Assembly (NCBI GenBank): GCA_034336665.1
Contig: CM067569.1
Location: 4,829,820 to 4,893,819, forward strand
Source: Luscinia megarhynchos
Lineage: Eukaryota; Chordata; Aves; Passeriformes; Turdidae
DNA: 64,000 bases
Reading direction: 5' to 3'
Translations under genes and position numbers: made by a program
Shown: piece by piece, positions 10,926 through 24,100 of the stretch
Numbering within the stretch: the first letter of the stretch is position 1
Layout: every line of letters begins with the position of its first letter
The notes under the pieces: generated by a model
Databases searched by the model: none
The model's input: the letters and a program-made list of their open reading frames with translations, nothing else
What the model was told of the DNA's origin: nothing

Positions 10926-13900
10926 TCTTAATGTTAGGTTAAATGTTATGTTAGTTGAATTATGTTGGAACAAGGAAAAAAAATGTCTGGATTCTTGTAA
11001 GACAATATGCCATTAACCACACAGTAAAGTAAAGAGTAATATGCCAGGAAGAAAATGGTTGCATTGACCAAGAAAATAATGGATGAGAAATGAAGAATTG
11101 GTACAGGCTAAGCTTTTATCAGTATTGATCTTTGCCTGCTTGTGCAGTTTCATAATAGCAACTTTTGGCTACTTTGGGCAGCATAAGACATGTAAGTAGA
11201 GCATAAAAGTAAGGACAGGGAAGGTAATGAGAACAATGAGTGAATCAAGCAGTGTTTTTTTCCTCAGCACTCATAGATCATCTTTATTGCAGAATTCTGA
11301 GTGAGCTTAGGAAGAAAATCTGAATACTTAAAATGGTAAAAATCATGAAACTAGGCAGCATTCAGAGAAATGCACACATCCTGCACTGAGCTGTGTTCTG
11401 TACTCAGAGCTGGCTGCACTGGTTTTGACTCAGGTGAGCTGCACCGTGACTGTAAAAAATGCTATTGGCTTTGCAAAGACACAAAAGAAAGGGAGAGGTA
11501 GGAGAAAAATGCAGAATCTCTTTCTTTTAATCCACCTTCCAATGTTTGGCTTAGCTACAGAGTAATAACAAAAGAACAGTGTGTATTTATTAACTGAACA
11601 CTAAAACTTGGATTTAAATGTCTGTGGAAAGAAGAAAAGCCAACACCTGTGCAACCAGTCAAGCTCTGTGTGTCCTTGTTGGCACTGGCATCTCCAGATT
11701 TCCAATCTGCTGCCTGAGAGGTTTTCAGCTGCTCCTGGGACAGAGGAGCTGAGTTCTCCCAGGGCACTCACCACCACTCCATGCACAGAAAATGGCATTT
11801 CAGGTGGTCCTAGCATGAAATGCTGGAGGGATTTCAGGGATGTCAGTCACCCTATGGGCCTTGGTCCTCCAAAAACCCAGCTGAGGCCATAAATTAACTT
11901 TTAAAGTGTTGCTTAGGCCAGTGGATACACCAGGGATGGCCAGCTGGAAGAGGCTGAGGCTCTTCCTTGTCAATAAAGCCATATATCAATGACTATTTAC
12001 AGATTGACATCCTGGGGCAAATTCTGGATTTTATTGTGTCAATGCATTGGTCTTCACCACTCGAGGGCAGAGCCCCAGGGATTCCTAGCAGGGTTTTTAA
12101 TTACCTTAATATATTCTCAGTTGATGGCAGGCAACTGCAGCACACAACATATTGCCCTTCTATAGCTCCTCTGGCATTTTCTGGTGGTATTGTGTGGTTG
12201 GAGCTGGTGGAAAGGATTCAAGTGCAAAAAAAAAAGTGAAAATACATTGAATATTTTTTTAAAAAAATTCCAGACTTCCATGAAAATGCAGCTATCTCTT
12301 CATTTATTTGTTTTAAATAGCTCTTTCATGTGTTGGGACAAAGGGACATTGTATTAATCGTGAAGTGTGAAATGTTTTTCTTGTTTGCTTGGGACAACAA
12401 CTGGGAATACATGGATTTGCCTATTCACGCTTTATTGTTATGACAACATTTTTTTTCACAAAGTATTTGAAAGCCAGTGCTATGAAAGGAATAAAGTTGG
12501 CTATAAAGCTGGAGGAGTTTCATGCTTTTGTTTTAAGCTTGTGTGTGTGAGCTTTGTCAAAATTGTGAGTCTTTCATCTGTGGTGTCTGCCTGATTCAAG
12601 GGTTCTTTTCTTGTTCAAATACCCTTTAGTAAAACCCATTTGACTGAAAGGCTGTGCAAACACGAGCTGGCTATGAGAGTTCTACATGAAATCTTTAACA
12701 TGCTTTGTCAGCATGAGGTTTTTTCAGCTGTGGTGCCCTAGTAAATATTCCTCCCCCTCCCCAAACTAAGTTCATTTTCTTGAAGTGCATTTCTCATTTA
12801 TAATTGCTGCAATTTTGTGATGGATTTATGACAATAAGCCTTTATGCCTTAGGTGAAATGTTAATCCACTCTGGATTAGAAAAACAGTGCCTTATTTCAA
12901 TAGTTACTTGAAAAACAGTGCCCTAGTCCAAGCTGTGCTACTAAAACAAGCAGCACCAGAACAGCCAGGTCCCAGCCATGCCTGAGTTTGCACTGGATCT
13001 ATTTTCTGTGTTTCTCTTTCCAAAATGAGCTGCCTGACAGGCTTTCTTTAGCACCACTAAAAGGCATCATAAGGAACCTCATCTTGTGACTTTGGTAGAG
13101 GATGCACCAATAATTTAAAGTCAAAATACGTGATTTTTCTTTCAAATGTGGTTGTAACTTGTCATCACAACATGGGCAAGAGCTGAGGACAGGGGGGTTC
13201 ATCTGGAAATCCAAGAGAGTTTGAAAAAAGCTGTTTGTTCTGTAATAAACTGTTCATATCATGCACCACACAACCTATTTTCTCTATCTGGTTTGGTTCT
13301 GACATGGGTTTCTAGGAGGAACAAGGAACAAAACCTGTCTTTGAAAAACTCTTTGTTCCACTGCTGTGCATTCCTGTGTTGCTGTGTTAAAGTCTGAGCT
13401 TTTCCAGCCCCTATTCATCCCCACTCACCTTTGCTTTTCTTGGTAAAAGTCTACATTGGCACAGAGCTCTTAGACAGGAAAATGGAGACATTTTACCACA
13501 TGCCTCTGCTAAACACAACTAATAACACGCTGGAGATTTTCCACTCCACCCAAGCTGCATAATTGTTCACCGTAAGAAATGAAGTTAATTCTGTGTAATG
13601 TTTTGATGAGTAATTTTAATCAGGGCTGTGAAGAAACTGCTCTCAGGTCGGGAAATGTAAGAGCTTCCTGTAGTAAACAAATCCTGTGGTTTTAGCATTT
13701 CACTTAATTTGGTTTTTCAGATGACAGAACATGTTCCTTCTCCTTCCCTATGGTCTCCAAGGCTTAGGAGCAATTTAGCTCAAGTTAATTTGTTCCTCCC
13801 TTAAACCAGTTAGAGGGGAGAGGGAAAATGTCGTTCTCACCTTTTCCTTTGACAAGGAAAGTCTTAACCTGGACTTTTTTGCTTTCACCTGTCCTTCAAA

Positions 13901-16900
13901 CAGCAAGAGTGTGGTTCTGCTGTGGTGGCCCCTGCCAATGAGCAGCTCCTTTGCAGGGTGGCCACTGCACCAGTGTCCTGCTGGAAGAGCACCTGGGAAA
14001 TGGGTGAGTGTGGGTGGATTTGACACATTTCAGCACAGGGCAGTGACTGCAGGCACTGGAGCCAAACAGATCCACCAAGGAAATCTGATCTGTGGCAGGA
14101 GCTGCCAGGGTGAATTTGGTCTAACCTTTGAAAGCAGAAAAAGTTGCAAAAGGAGTGGTAAAAATACTTTTTTTGCATTATAGTGTACAAGGAATTGTCA
14201 ATATTTGGGATGGAAGAGCCCGATCTGATTCTTGGGTTGTCCCAGACAATCTGTGGCTAAAAAGGCCAAGGTACTTAGTTGTCCAGAGCAAGTACAAAAC
14301 AGAAATTCAAAACTGAAATTTTCAGTTGCTATGTATGTTATCCACAGGCAAATTTAATATATATCACAACTTTTGCAAGAATATATAAAGGAAAATAAAT
14401 CCCCAGGTTGGCTGGATGTTTATTTATGATATCAATCTTAGACTTTCAAACTCCCCTTCCCTGCAGGCTCCTGTGGGCTGCCAGGCAATGGATCACTGTG
14501 TATTTGTGTGAACACCCAACACTGGTCACAAAGGCAACTCTTGGGAGCAGATTTCCTGAGAAAATGGGAGTGCTTGTGAGTCAGGAATTCACATTTTAAA
14601 AATGCCCTCTGATATTTCCATGTGATTCCTTGGTTTTATGAATTTTCCGTTAATAATCTTGTTTCCCCAGAATGTTTCCATCAAGAAAGCACAAACAGGG
14701 AAGTCATGGTCATTTTAATATATATGTAAATAGGAGGACAGTGGTGTGATGCAGAGGATATTAACATTTAGCAGTACTCTAGCATTTACTATTGGTAAGC
14801 ACCATTTCACACTGCAGTTGGAAGTTTAAAGTAATGGTCCCATGAGCTATCCTGTCTCCCTCTTTTATTAAATTCTTTGTCATGGATTTGTCCTTTGCCA
14901 AACACATCACCTGCTCTTTCAGAACTGAGAATCTCCAGATGTTAATTTTTTACTAAAGCACATTCAATGTTTTCCCTGAAAAATACCATGGCAAACAAAA
15001 GATGCATGCTGTTACAGAAATGACAGGCTCCTTTTTTTGGCAGGTATTCAGCAGGCTGAGAGTGCAGGGAGTGCCTGCTGAAGTTCACGATTCCTGAAGT
15101 GCAAGAAATGTCTTTTAACATTCCACACTGCAGAGAACAGGGATGTGCAGCTTTTGCTGCTCTGCAGCATTCGTGGTGCAGGCTCTACCCTGATGAGAGC
15201 AATGACAAACTGTCCTGCTTCTCTTACAAACAGTTGTAGAAAACATTGCATTACATTTCCTCAAGTCTTAAGTGTATTTCAACCTTCATTTGCTAAGAAA
15301 GCTTGAAAGGACTTCAGCTTAAAGCACTTCTCTCTAGCAATCATTGTCCCCATTTGTGCAGCATCTGCCACGTGGTGGTGACCTGGCTGTTGCATCTCCC
15401 TCCATTTCAGAGGAAGAATCCCACTGCTCCTCCTTTACAGACAAGACCTGAAAAGCAGAATTAAATGCCTTGTGCAGTATCTCAATGGGGCAGAGATGAA
15501 TACTGAACTTTGGTTTTTGCAGGCCCTCACCAGCATCATTAATATTTTCCTTTGTTCCAAAGGTTTCTGCTAAATAATCCCAATTGGACAGCAGCATCCT
15601 GAGAGTGTGCAGTTGCTTCTGCTTGGCCCAGGAAATGCTCCTGCCTGCTTGGGAAAGGCTTCCCAAAGGACTGCTGCCCATGCAGGGCTGGGTAGGGATT
15701 TATGTCACATCCAAAGCACTTGTCAAATGCTCACCACGAGAACTTGGGATATGGAGATTTCAGAAAGAGTGATTGGCCTGAAAGGGAGCCCAAGGCATGA
15801 ATGCTGCCAAGGTGAGTTGTGTGTACAACACTTATTTAACAGAAGTGTAAAATACGGATCTTCTGTGGCCTGGATGATTTCACAAATCATTTTGGCACAT
15901 ATTTTGCTCCCTAAGCTGTTTAAGGAGATACTGAATATCCATGTAAAAAACTCTTGTAGCTCAGCCTTTTCTTGTCCTTCACTGGAGAAGCACTCCTGAG
16001 ATATTCCACCTCCTCTCAGGCATTGTCCAATACTGCCCTTCCCTGGGTGTTAACCTGCTTTCTTCATTCATTCAGTGTCTTTCATCACCAGCCTTCTGCC
16101 TGGCTCTGTTGATAACACAGTTACAGCAAAACAGAGGATGTGATAATATTTTAATATACTGAGGTTTTTAAACATTAAATATCTCAGCTTCCATTTCCTG
16201 CAGACAGAGCAGGTTTTGATTCTGGCTGCACTGAGGGGTTTTAGGTTTGGTGAAGATTCGGGATGGACATAAATGGAACACTTTTATCTTCTTTTCCTTT
16301 GTAAGTAACCTTCAGAGCCAGTCTGGCTGGAGGACATAAGTCTGGTGCTTCCTTTCTGTGCAGAGACCCTGGATCAACACCTGTGACACACAGCTAGGGA
16401 TGGATTCCACATATTGCAGCACTCATTCCCCTGCTGACTCGGGGACAGAGCAGACTGTGGGCTTCTGCTGCTGCCATCTAATAACCCACCATCTGTTTTC
16501 CATTTTTAGTTTAGACACAAGCAATAGACCTGAATCAAAACCGTGGTTCAGACCCGGTGAGGATTGCTGGAAATTCTTCTGAGTTTAATAATTAAATAAA
16601 TAACAACAACAAAAAATAAAATGATTTAATCTCTCAGCAGAAATCCACGGAGCTGTGCACGTGCCTGCAGACTCGTTACCTCATTCACTCCAGCCCCTGC
16701 TCTGTCAGGGCTTGCTCCTTGTCACATCTCAAGTCTCTACGAAAATCTCTGCAGGGCAGGGACTGTGTATGTTTGCCTGGTCATGTATCTATGGGAATAA
16801 CATAAAGTACTAATGGTATTAACAGCAAGTGTGAAAGGCAATTTGGAAACCGGAGTTAATTTGGAAATTTGGCTCTGCAGTTCACCGTGAGTAACCAGGC

Positions 16901-17580
16901 AGAAAACAGGGAGAAAGAAGAAACCTGTCATTAAATGTAATTAAAATTAAGATTTGAAATGAGAGCTGTCATGCAAGTCATAATGGCTATCAAGGAAATG
17001 GCCAGTGAAAGCATCAGCCATGGGCCAGCTCAGTGTGGCCAGCAGGACTCCTCCTTCCCTCTGGGCTACAAGCACAGGTGGTGTGACCATGTGGGCATGG
17101 CACAGGGCTGGGCACAAGAGCAGGAGAGGCTGTGTTGGGCTGCAGCGCTGTCTGTGGAGCCTGTTTGGGATAAATCCATCCTGCCAGGGGCAGCAGTGAC
17201 TCAGAGGGACACTCCTCCTCCTGGTTCCTGTCCTGACCTGGTTCTCTCCCCACAGCCTCAGGCACTGCCTGCTCCTCTCCAGCTCTGATGATGCATTCCC
17301 AGCCTGCTGGCAGCCCAGCAGAGGTGTCCACCTGGAAAACTGAAGGAGCATTGATAAAGAGGATAATATTATCAAAATGCAGGTTTTGAGGGTGAGGCTT
17401 TCCATGGACTGTCCTGAGGACTGAAGAGTCATCAGGGTTAAATTCTAAAAAGGAGCTGGTTCCCAAAAGACCTTGGTCTTTGTCTGAAGTAGTGATCTCA
17501 ACCTTTGGCCTTTGTCAAGTGGGAATAGTCTGTTTTTCTGGTGTTCATCACTTAGACACAAAAATAGCTGCAAAAATATG

Positions 17581-17647
17581 GCAGGGGTCTGGAACTGGAT
17601 GGGCTTTCATTTCCCTCCCAGTCCAAACCACTCTGTGGTTCTATGAA
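17581..17647 (+). mobile_element. CR1 LINE, short 3' tail
   Basis: About 67 bases end with AGTCCAAACCACTCTGTGG and TTCTATGA, the CR1 terminus. The body is missing or too diverged to recognise. Confidence 0.65.
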
Positions 17648-20600
17648 TATATCAGGGCTTCACTGGTGATGTCAGAGGGTTGGAAAGCATTTATGGAGTG
17701 AGCAGGTGGCTCTCTCCACAAGGAAGGCAGTGACTGGGCCAGTCCTTTGCTCCCCAGACATTAGGCATTTCCTGACTGTGCTGGGTCTATGGCACCCAAA
17801 TTTTGTTGTTCTCTTTCAAGCCTGTGGAGCCAAATTCTACCTTGGGCTTCTCAGCAGCATCTCAGACAGCCCTCAGCAATGGAGCAGACCTTGCAGGGGC
17901 CTGTGTCCCCTACATGGCTGCAGGGACCTCTGCCAGGTGCTCCCACTCTCCTTGGGAGAGCACACAGGGCAGAAGCCCTATGCCCATGGAATTCCCAGGT
18001 TACAGGGATGAAGCAGAGCTGGATTTGCTGCTGGTGGGGGAAGTCTGGTGGAGCTGCATGGCTGGCTGCTGGCAAAGGGGTGAGGGAGTTTCCTCTCCTT
18101 TTGGCACAATGAATAATTTGATCTGGTTTGGTTTCCCCTGACGTGGTGAACAAGCTGACAGCACTCATCCAGTGAGTGCCAGCAGAGGGGAGAGGAGCAG
18201 CAGAGCTGCTGAGAGTCACAGGGATATTACTGGGACTGGAGCAAGCTTCCCTCTAGGTCTTACTTATGTGTCAAACCCTGGATGTGACCTTGGAGTTGGT
18301 CAGAGGGAGTTTCTACCTTCCCCCACTCCATCCCATGGGACAGTACCTGAGCTGCTGAGCTAAGGAGCCATTGCCATCCCAGAGCCTCTGGAGTATCCCC
18401 TCCCAGGAAAACAAGCTTGTGGCTCTCTGCAGGGTGAGAGAGCATCTGGGCACTGTGTTCAGGCCTGGACCTCGGGATGGAAAGACTGAGCTCTGCACAG
18501 CACTGAGCACAGCTCCTCACAGCTCTCTGCCCAGAAGCTGAGTCTCCTCTGCCAACATCATCCAGAGCCATCCTGCTTCCTGCTCCCCACTGCCAGCAGC
18601 TCAGAATCCCGATTAGGATGGGTGGGTGTTGTCCTGGCCCAGTTTTGGACAGCCTGGTTAACAAGGAGTTCAGCACTGAAAATCCTGCTGTGGAGATGAC
18701 CCTGCAGAGCTCATCCAATGTGAAGGAAACTGGTTTTGTCTGAGTCTCCCAAGCCAGGAACAAAAAAATGACTTAATAATTTTTTTCAAGATGTTTCAGC
18801 TTCTGCCTGACTGTTGCAACCTTCCTGTTATTTGCTACATCATTGTTCATCCTGGCTGGGGAGGCGCAGGGAGGGCAGCCCTGCTGTTTAATCACTTGCC
18901 TTCACTGCTCACTTGTGGTGAATTCTTGCTCCTCAGCACAGCAAGTGGAATGCAGCAGTGCTGCTTTGCATTACCGCCCCGGAGCTGAGAGCCAGGCCAA
19001 TATCATCAAAATTCAAGGCATTCCTTTCCCAAACCCACTTTACATGGAAAAGTACCCTTAACTCTCTCTAGCCCTAATACCAGGCTTGAGGGCCTCTTTA
19101 CCTGCCAATGATGCTGGGCTAGCTTTCAGCCCAGATAAATCACAGGCAGCTGGGGAGAATGGGTGGAGGCTCTTGTTTCACCACTTGAAAAGGCAACTTT
19201 TAAAAGTTGGTTGGAATTCAGCCTTTAATTTTGCACCCACAGATTTGAGCCCGTAATCAGATGGGAGCTGGGATCTGCAGATCTCATCTGCTGCAGCCCC
19301 ACCACCACCTCCTGCCTAATCCAAGGCAACAGTTAGGTAATTAAAGCTCTGAATGTCTTCAGCTTTTCCCTCCCCTAGTTATGGGCAGAGCATTAAAAGA
19401 CTTTGGGTCCTCTGCACACATCCTGGGTGAGCAGATTCCTGTCCTCCTTATCTCCTTCCCTTGGGATCTCTAAGTGCTTTCCCATTTATCACAGGCTGCT
19501 TTCCTAAATTAAGTCCTTTGATATGCAGCTCCAAATGAAATTATTATTACTATTATTGTTGTTATTAAAATTTTTTGGTTTTTTGTTATTCAAAACCCCT
19601 AAACCCACACGCTTCCAAAAATGAGACTTTATTTAGTGAGGATTCTTTAAAATATGTTTATTTTATTTTCCAAATCCAAACTTCAGGAAAATTTTGTATG
19701 CAGCATACATGGCTCAGGGCTGTGCCTGTGGGCAGCCAGAGCCTCAACATTGCTTCCAGGGGAATATTGCTCCACACAGCCCTGCAGAAAATTGTTATTT
19801 TTATTGGCATTTGTTCTGCAGCAGAATTTGGAAGAGGGCATGGAGGAGCTTTATGGCATGGTCTGCTTGTTCTTGTTGTCACTGGTGGAAAAACAAAACA
19901 GACAAATTTTAAAACTGCAGCCTCTGTTCTCTGCATAACAATGGGGGAAATGGTGCTCTGCTCTGCTGCCTTACCTGAAATGTCACTGCACATCTTGAAG
20001 AAAAAGTCAGGGAAGTAAAACGAGAAAAAGAAACATGGGTTGTTTTCATTTTTTTCCTAAATATATGTAATAAGTACAGAAGGAGAAGATATATTTTGCT
20101 GGGTTACTCCTTGAAGAGATCACTGATATTTGTGTTTACTGCTGGATCCCATCATATGAGGTCTACTCCACTCACAGAATGATGGATTTAACTCACAGAA
20201 TGAAGTGCAGTGGAGCAAAATGATTGGACTTTCTTTCAAGTACGTGACTTTCACAAGTGCTGTCCTATTTTATTAAAAATTAAGTGTCTGCACAGAAGGA
20301 ACTGATGCTTCATCAGGCTTTGGATGTGCTCTCCCCTCTCTGGTGGGACTGTGGTCCCAGTGAGCTGAGTGGCTCCCAGCTGGAAGTGAGTGCTGTCTGG
20401 GAGTGATCCCAGTGCCCCAGCACACCAGCCATGGCTGGTGACAGGAGCCTGCCCCAGAGGAGCCAGCCCAGGCCAGGAAAGCATCACCTACAGCCAGGCA
20501 GGGGAGGGGAGATGCATTTTGCTCTGGGGCTGTGCTCTCAGCAGCACTTCCCTACCTAGATCATGATTACTATGTCCAGTAAAAACATTTAGATTTTTTT

Positions 20601-20660
20601 TTAAAAAACTGGGCATTGAACTTGCTTTTATTTCTTTGTTTCCTGACTCATATGAATGTA

Positions 20661-20696
20661 TCAGACAAAGTCATTTTCTCAGACAAAGTCATTTTC
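20661..20696 (+). repeat. Exact 18-bp tandem duplication
   Basis: TCAGACAAAGTCATTTTC occurs twice in direct contact with no differences, suggesting a young replication-slippage event. Confidence 0.9.
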
Positions 20697-20807
20697 ATCC
20701 CAAAAACACTCTGTAAATCTCTTATCATGATTCCATCTTGGTATGCTTCTGGTTCTCCTCTCCATCTTGCCTTTCATTGTGGAACCTGCATCATGTGTAC
20801 ATTTGAA

Positions 20808-20888
20808 ATAATCACATTTGTATTTCTATGTCTTGAGATTCATTTTCATAATCATATTTGTATTTCTATGTCTTGAGCTTCATTTTCC
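20808..20888 (+). repeat. 40-bp tandem duplication
   Basis: A 40-base unit centred on TATTTCTATGTCTTGAGATT is present twice, with few differences. It lies about 110 bases from an exact 18-bp duplication. Confidence 0.9.
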
Positions 20889-21104
20889 TCTTTCCATCCT
20901 TTTGCTTTCATTACCTTGCCTTGTTGCAATTTAGATTGTAAAGCCTGTGGGGCAGAAATTTTACTTCTACAGAAACACACCCACGGTGATAAGCAAACCA
21001 CGGTGCAGAAGGCACGTTGTGTATTCTCTGCTGGTGTGCTCACAGGGAAAAGTTCTTCTTTGCAGATGAGTGCAGAGCATGGAAATGGAGTGGAATCTGT
21101 ATTT

Positions 21105-21150
21105 CATAGAATCATTTAGGTTGGAAAAGGCCTCATTAAACGCCATATGA
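21105..21150 (-). mobile_element. CR1 LINE, short 3' tail
   Basis: The + strand reads TCATAGAATCATTTAGGTTG and then GAAAAGGCCTC, the inverted CR1 terminus. Only about 45 bases are clear. Confidence 0.75.
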
Positions 21151-24100
21151 TATTTATTCCACATTTTCTGGCCTGAACCACTAAGACACGTTGCTGAGGG
21201 CTGTTACCTCTCCCAGCAGTGGATCTGGTGGGGGGCTTGTCAGGCTGTGCAGGCTCCTTCCAGATGCAAGACCCTGTCTTAGGAATATCCTGTTTTATTA
21301 TTTATTTAAAGGATGTTTTCATGACACTGCAATTTCTAACCCAGCATGGTGAGACCATGAAATAATAGCGGGTCTGTTTGGGAGGACATGTTTTATTTGG
21401 CACATTTTGGGGAAGAGCAGTACAAAGGAAGAAAATAAAGTTGCAATGTTTATGGCAGCTGGGCTCTCTGTCCATTGGTAACCACTCACCACAAATAACT
21501 GCTTGCTGCTGCCCACATGTGATATTTTAAGGCCTGAGCTCTTAAAAAGAAGCTCTTAAACATCAGCAATATTTAGTGCCATGCAGCCTCCTGGCCACAC
21601 ATAATGACTGCAGTGTTTTTTATGAAAATGAAACTCATCACATTCTGGGCTTTGCTGTAAGACCTCACATCAATCACTCAACCCCAAGCCGTGCCTCACA
21701 CCTTTTCAATTCCCACAGCCTTGCTCTTTCCGTTATGTTGCTCTCAATGTCTCTTTTTTCTGCCTTCTTCCTTGCTGCCTTGAGGAAATATCCTCTCCCC
21801 AAAGCTGTTTGCTGAACAATCCTCCTACTGATCTGGAGGAGAGAGGAAAATCTGATCAGGTCCATAAGGCAGATGCAATTAGAGCACAGTTATTGACTGT
21901 TACAATAAAAACAAAAATAGGTAGTACAAAGATCAAGCAGCACGCAAGACAAGTCAAGGAAAAAAATATTTTTGCCCACCACAAAATTAATGGTGGGACT
22001 CACTTCCACAGCATATTGCGAAGGGCAGAAATAGAATTTTTTTTAAAATTAACTAAGAAAATGAATGTAGGCTGGATTCATCACTTGTTGTGAAATGCAA
22101 TGACTCAGGTGAAAAGGCTGCTGAGAAAGCTTCCAGGCAGCTGGCAGGAGCTGGGAGGACCAGGAATCCACTGCTGGTCCTGTGGGATGGTCTGACTCAG
22201 CCACTCTTACCTGCTTTTCAGTCATGTCACCCGTCAGGAATAAAACAATTACAAAACATAATTACAAACTGCTACAGACTGCATAAATGCAGTTGATTCA
22301 AGGGAAGGATTTGCCTTACTGGTGAAATGACTCAGTTGTTCAACCTTTTCATCTCTCAGTTTCTTCCTTTCTGCCTAGTACTCTTTCTCCTGCCCTGGTA
22401 ATGGTGAGTTTTGTTTTGCTGCTCCTCAGGGCTATGCCTGTGGCTTTCTGTCTGTAAAGTTGTCTCACGCAACTAAAAGTAAAGCAGTTTATTCATTTGC
22501 TTTTGCTTTCTCCCATTCCTTGACAGCCCCAAATGCTCTGGCTCTCTCTTGCCCCTTAGGTCCTCCTCTCTACACAGTGGACAATAAACAGTGCAGAAAA
22601 CCTTTCCACCAAGCAGGAAGGGTTGGAAGGACATTTCCAAAGTGCTTGGTCCCTCATCACAGACCCTCGTGGTGAAACTGGGGCTCAACCAGCATTGAGA
22701 GCTGAGTGTCTGGAAACTCTTCCCACCTCTCTGTTTGTATTTGACCCCCTCACCCTCTGATTGTTTTGAGTGAGGGTTTTGGCCTGGGATCACTGACATG
22801 AGAATACATATTGCAAACAGAGCACAGTGCTGTTGGTTGGATTAGCATCCCTCCATCTCTTGTGGCTGGAGAGTGCAGGATGCAGGCAGCTGAATTTCTC
22901 ACACTGAGACAGCACTTTCCTCTCTAAGGCTATGATATCATGGAGGAAATGCAAGATAAGCCACAGCTTCAGCATCCTCCTTTATCTTGTCCCTTCTCAC
23001 CCTTGGTGCTGGTGCACAGAGACACTGCTGAGCTTTGTTTGCTGCCCAGCCGAGGATGCTGGGCAGCAGGACAGTGCCCAGTGCCACAAGTCACCAGCTG
23101 TCCCACAGCAAAGGCACCCACAGTAAACAACCAGGGACAATGGGGGCTCTGGAGAGGGGGGGTGGCTTTGTACCAGGGCTGGTGGCTGTACCTGAGGTGA
23201 CAAAGGGACAATTCAGCTCTTTGGGACGGCGTGTGGCAGCAGAGAGAACCAGTGAGGAGAGATTAGCAAGGCCTGGCTTGTGCAGGCTGGCACATGATAA
23301 CATTATTGCTGCTGTCATTTGATGCTGGGTGAAGAATGCAGAAAGTGCTTTTAGCCAGCTAAGTTAGCATATGATGTTGAGAAGGTTATTTTATGGCATT
23401 TTCTGCTCTGGTCCCTTTTTCTGTCCCCTGCAGTCTGCTCCTTTCATCTGCTGGTATTCCTGGTTACCAGGCAGCACCAGGATGCTGCAATTCCTGCCAC
23501 ACCAGCACCAGTGCTGGCCCAGGTAACTGTTAGCTGGCAATTGCCCAGGGATCAATACACCCAGAAAATTTTCAATGTGGCTCATGTTGGGCAGGCTTTG
23601 AAAGTATCAAAAACTAATGCCTGGCCTAAAGCATGCAGAATGGAGGAAAGGTAACTCACACCTGAGGAAAGAAATGGTCTGGTGGGGATTTATAGCTCTG
23701 ATAACTCTGCACAGCACACAGTGAGAAACCCAGCAATAGGCACCTGGGCTTGAAGATGTTGGTTTGTGCTCTCCGTGACACACTTTGTAAAACCAAAACC
23801 TGATAGCAGATAAACAATTTTTTTTTTTTAATGGCCCATTGCCATGAAGAAATGGAGCTGGGCAAGCAAACAAGCAAAGGCAGCTGAGAGAATGAAGGTC
23901 CCATAACTCACAGTGCATTTATTTACTTACTTTGGCATGAGATGCAGGTGTGAGCTCGGTCATTGTTTCTTTCTGCAGGCTGGAAGGAAACCTGCCTGCT
24001 CCTTGCCATGCAGGTAGCATAACTAGTACCAAAGAATATTCTTTAGACATCTTTTTAAAGAAGGGACACTTGCCTTTTGGAAAAAAATAAGTCCAAGGAT

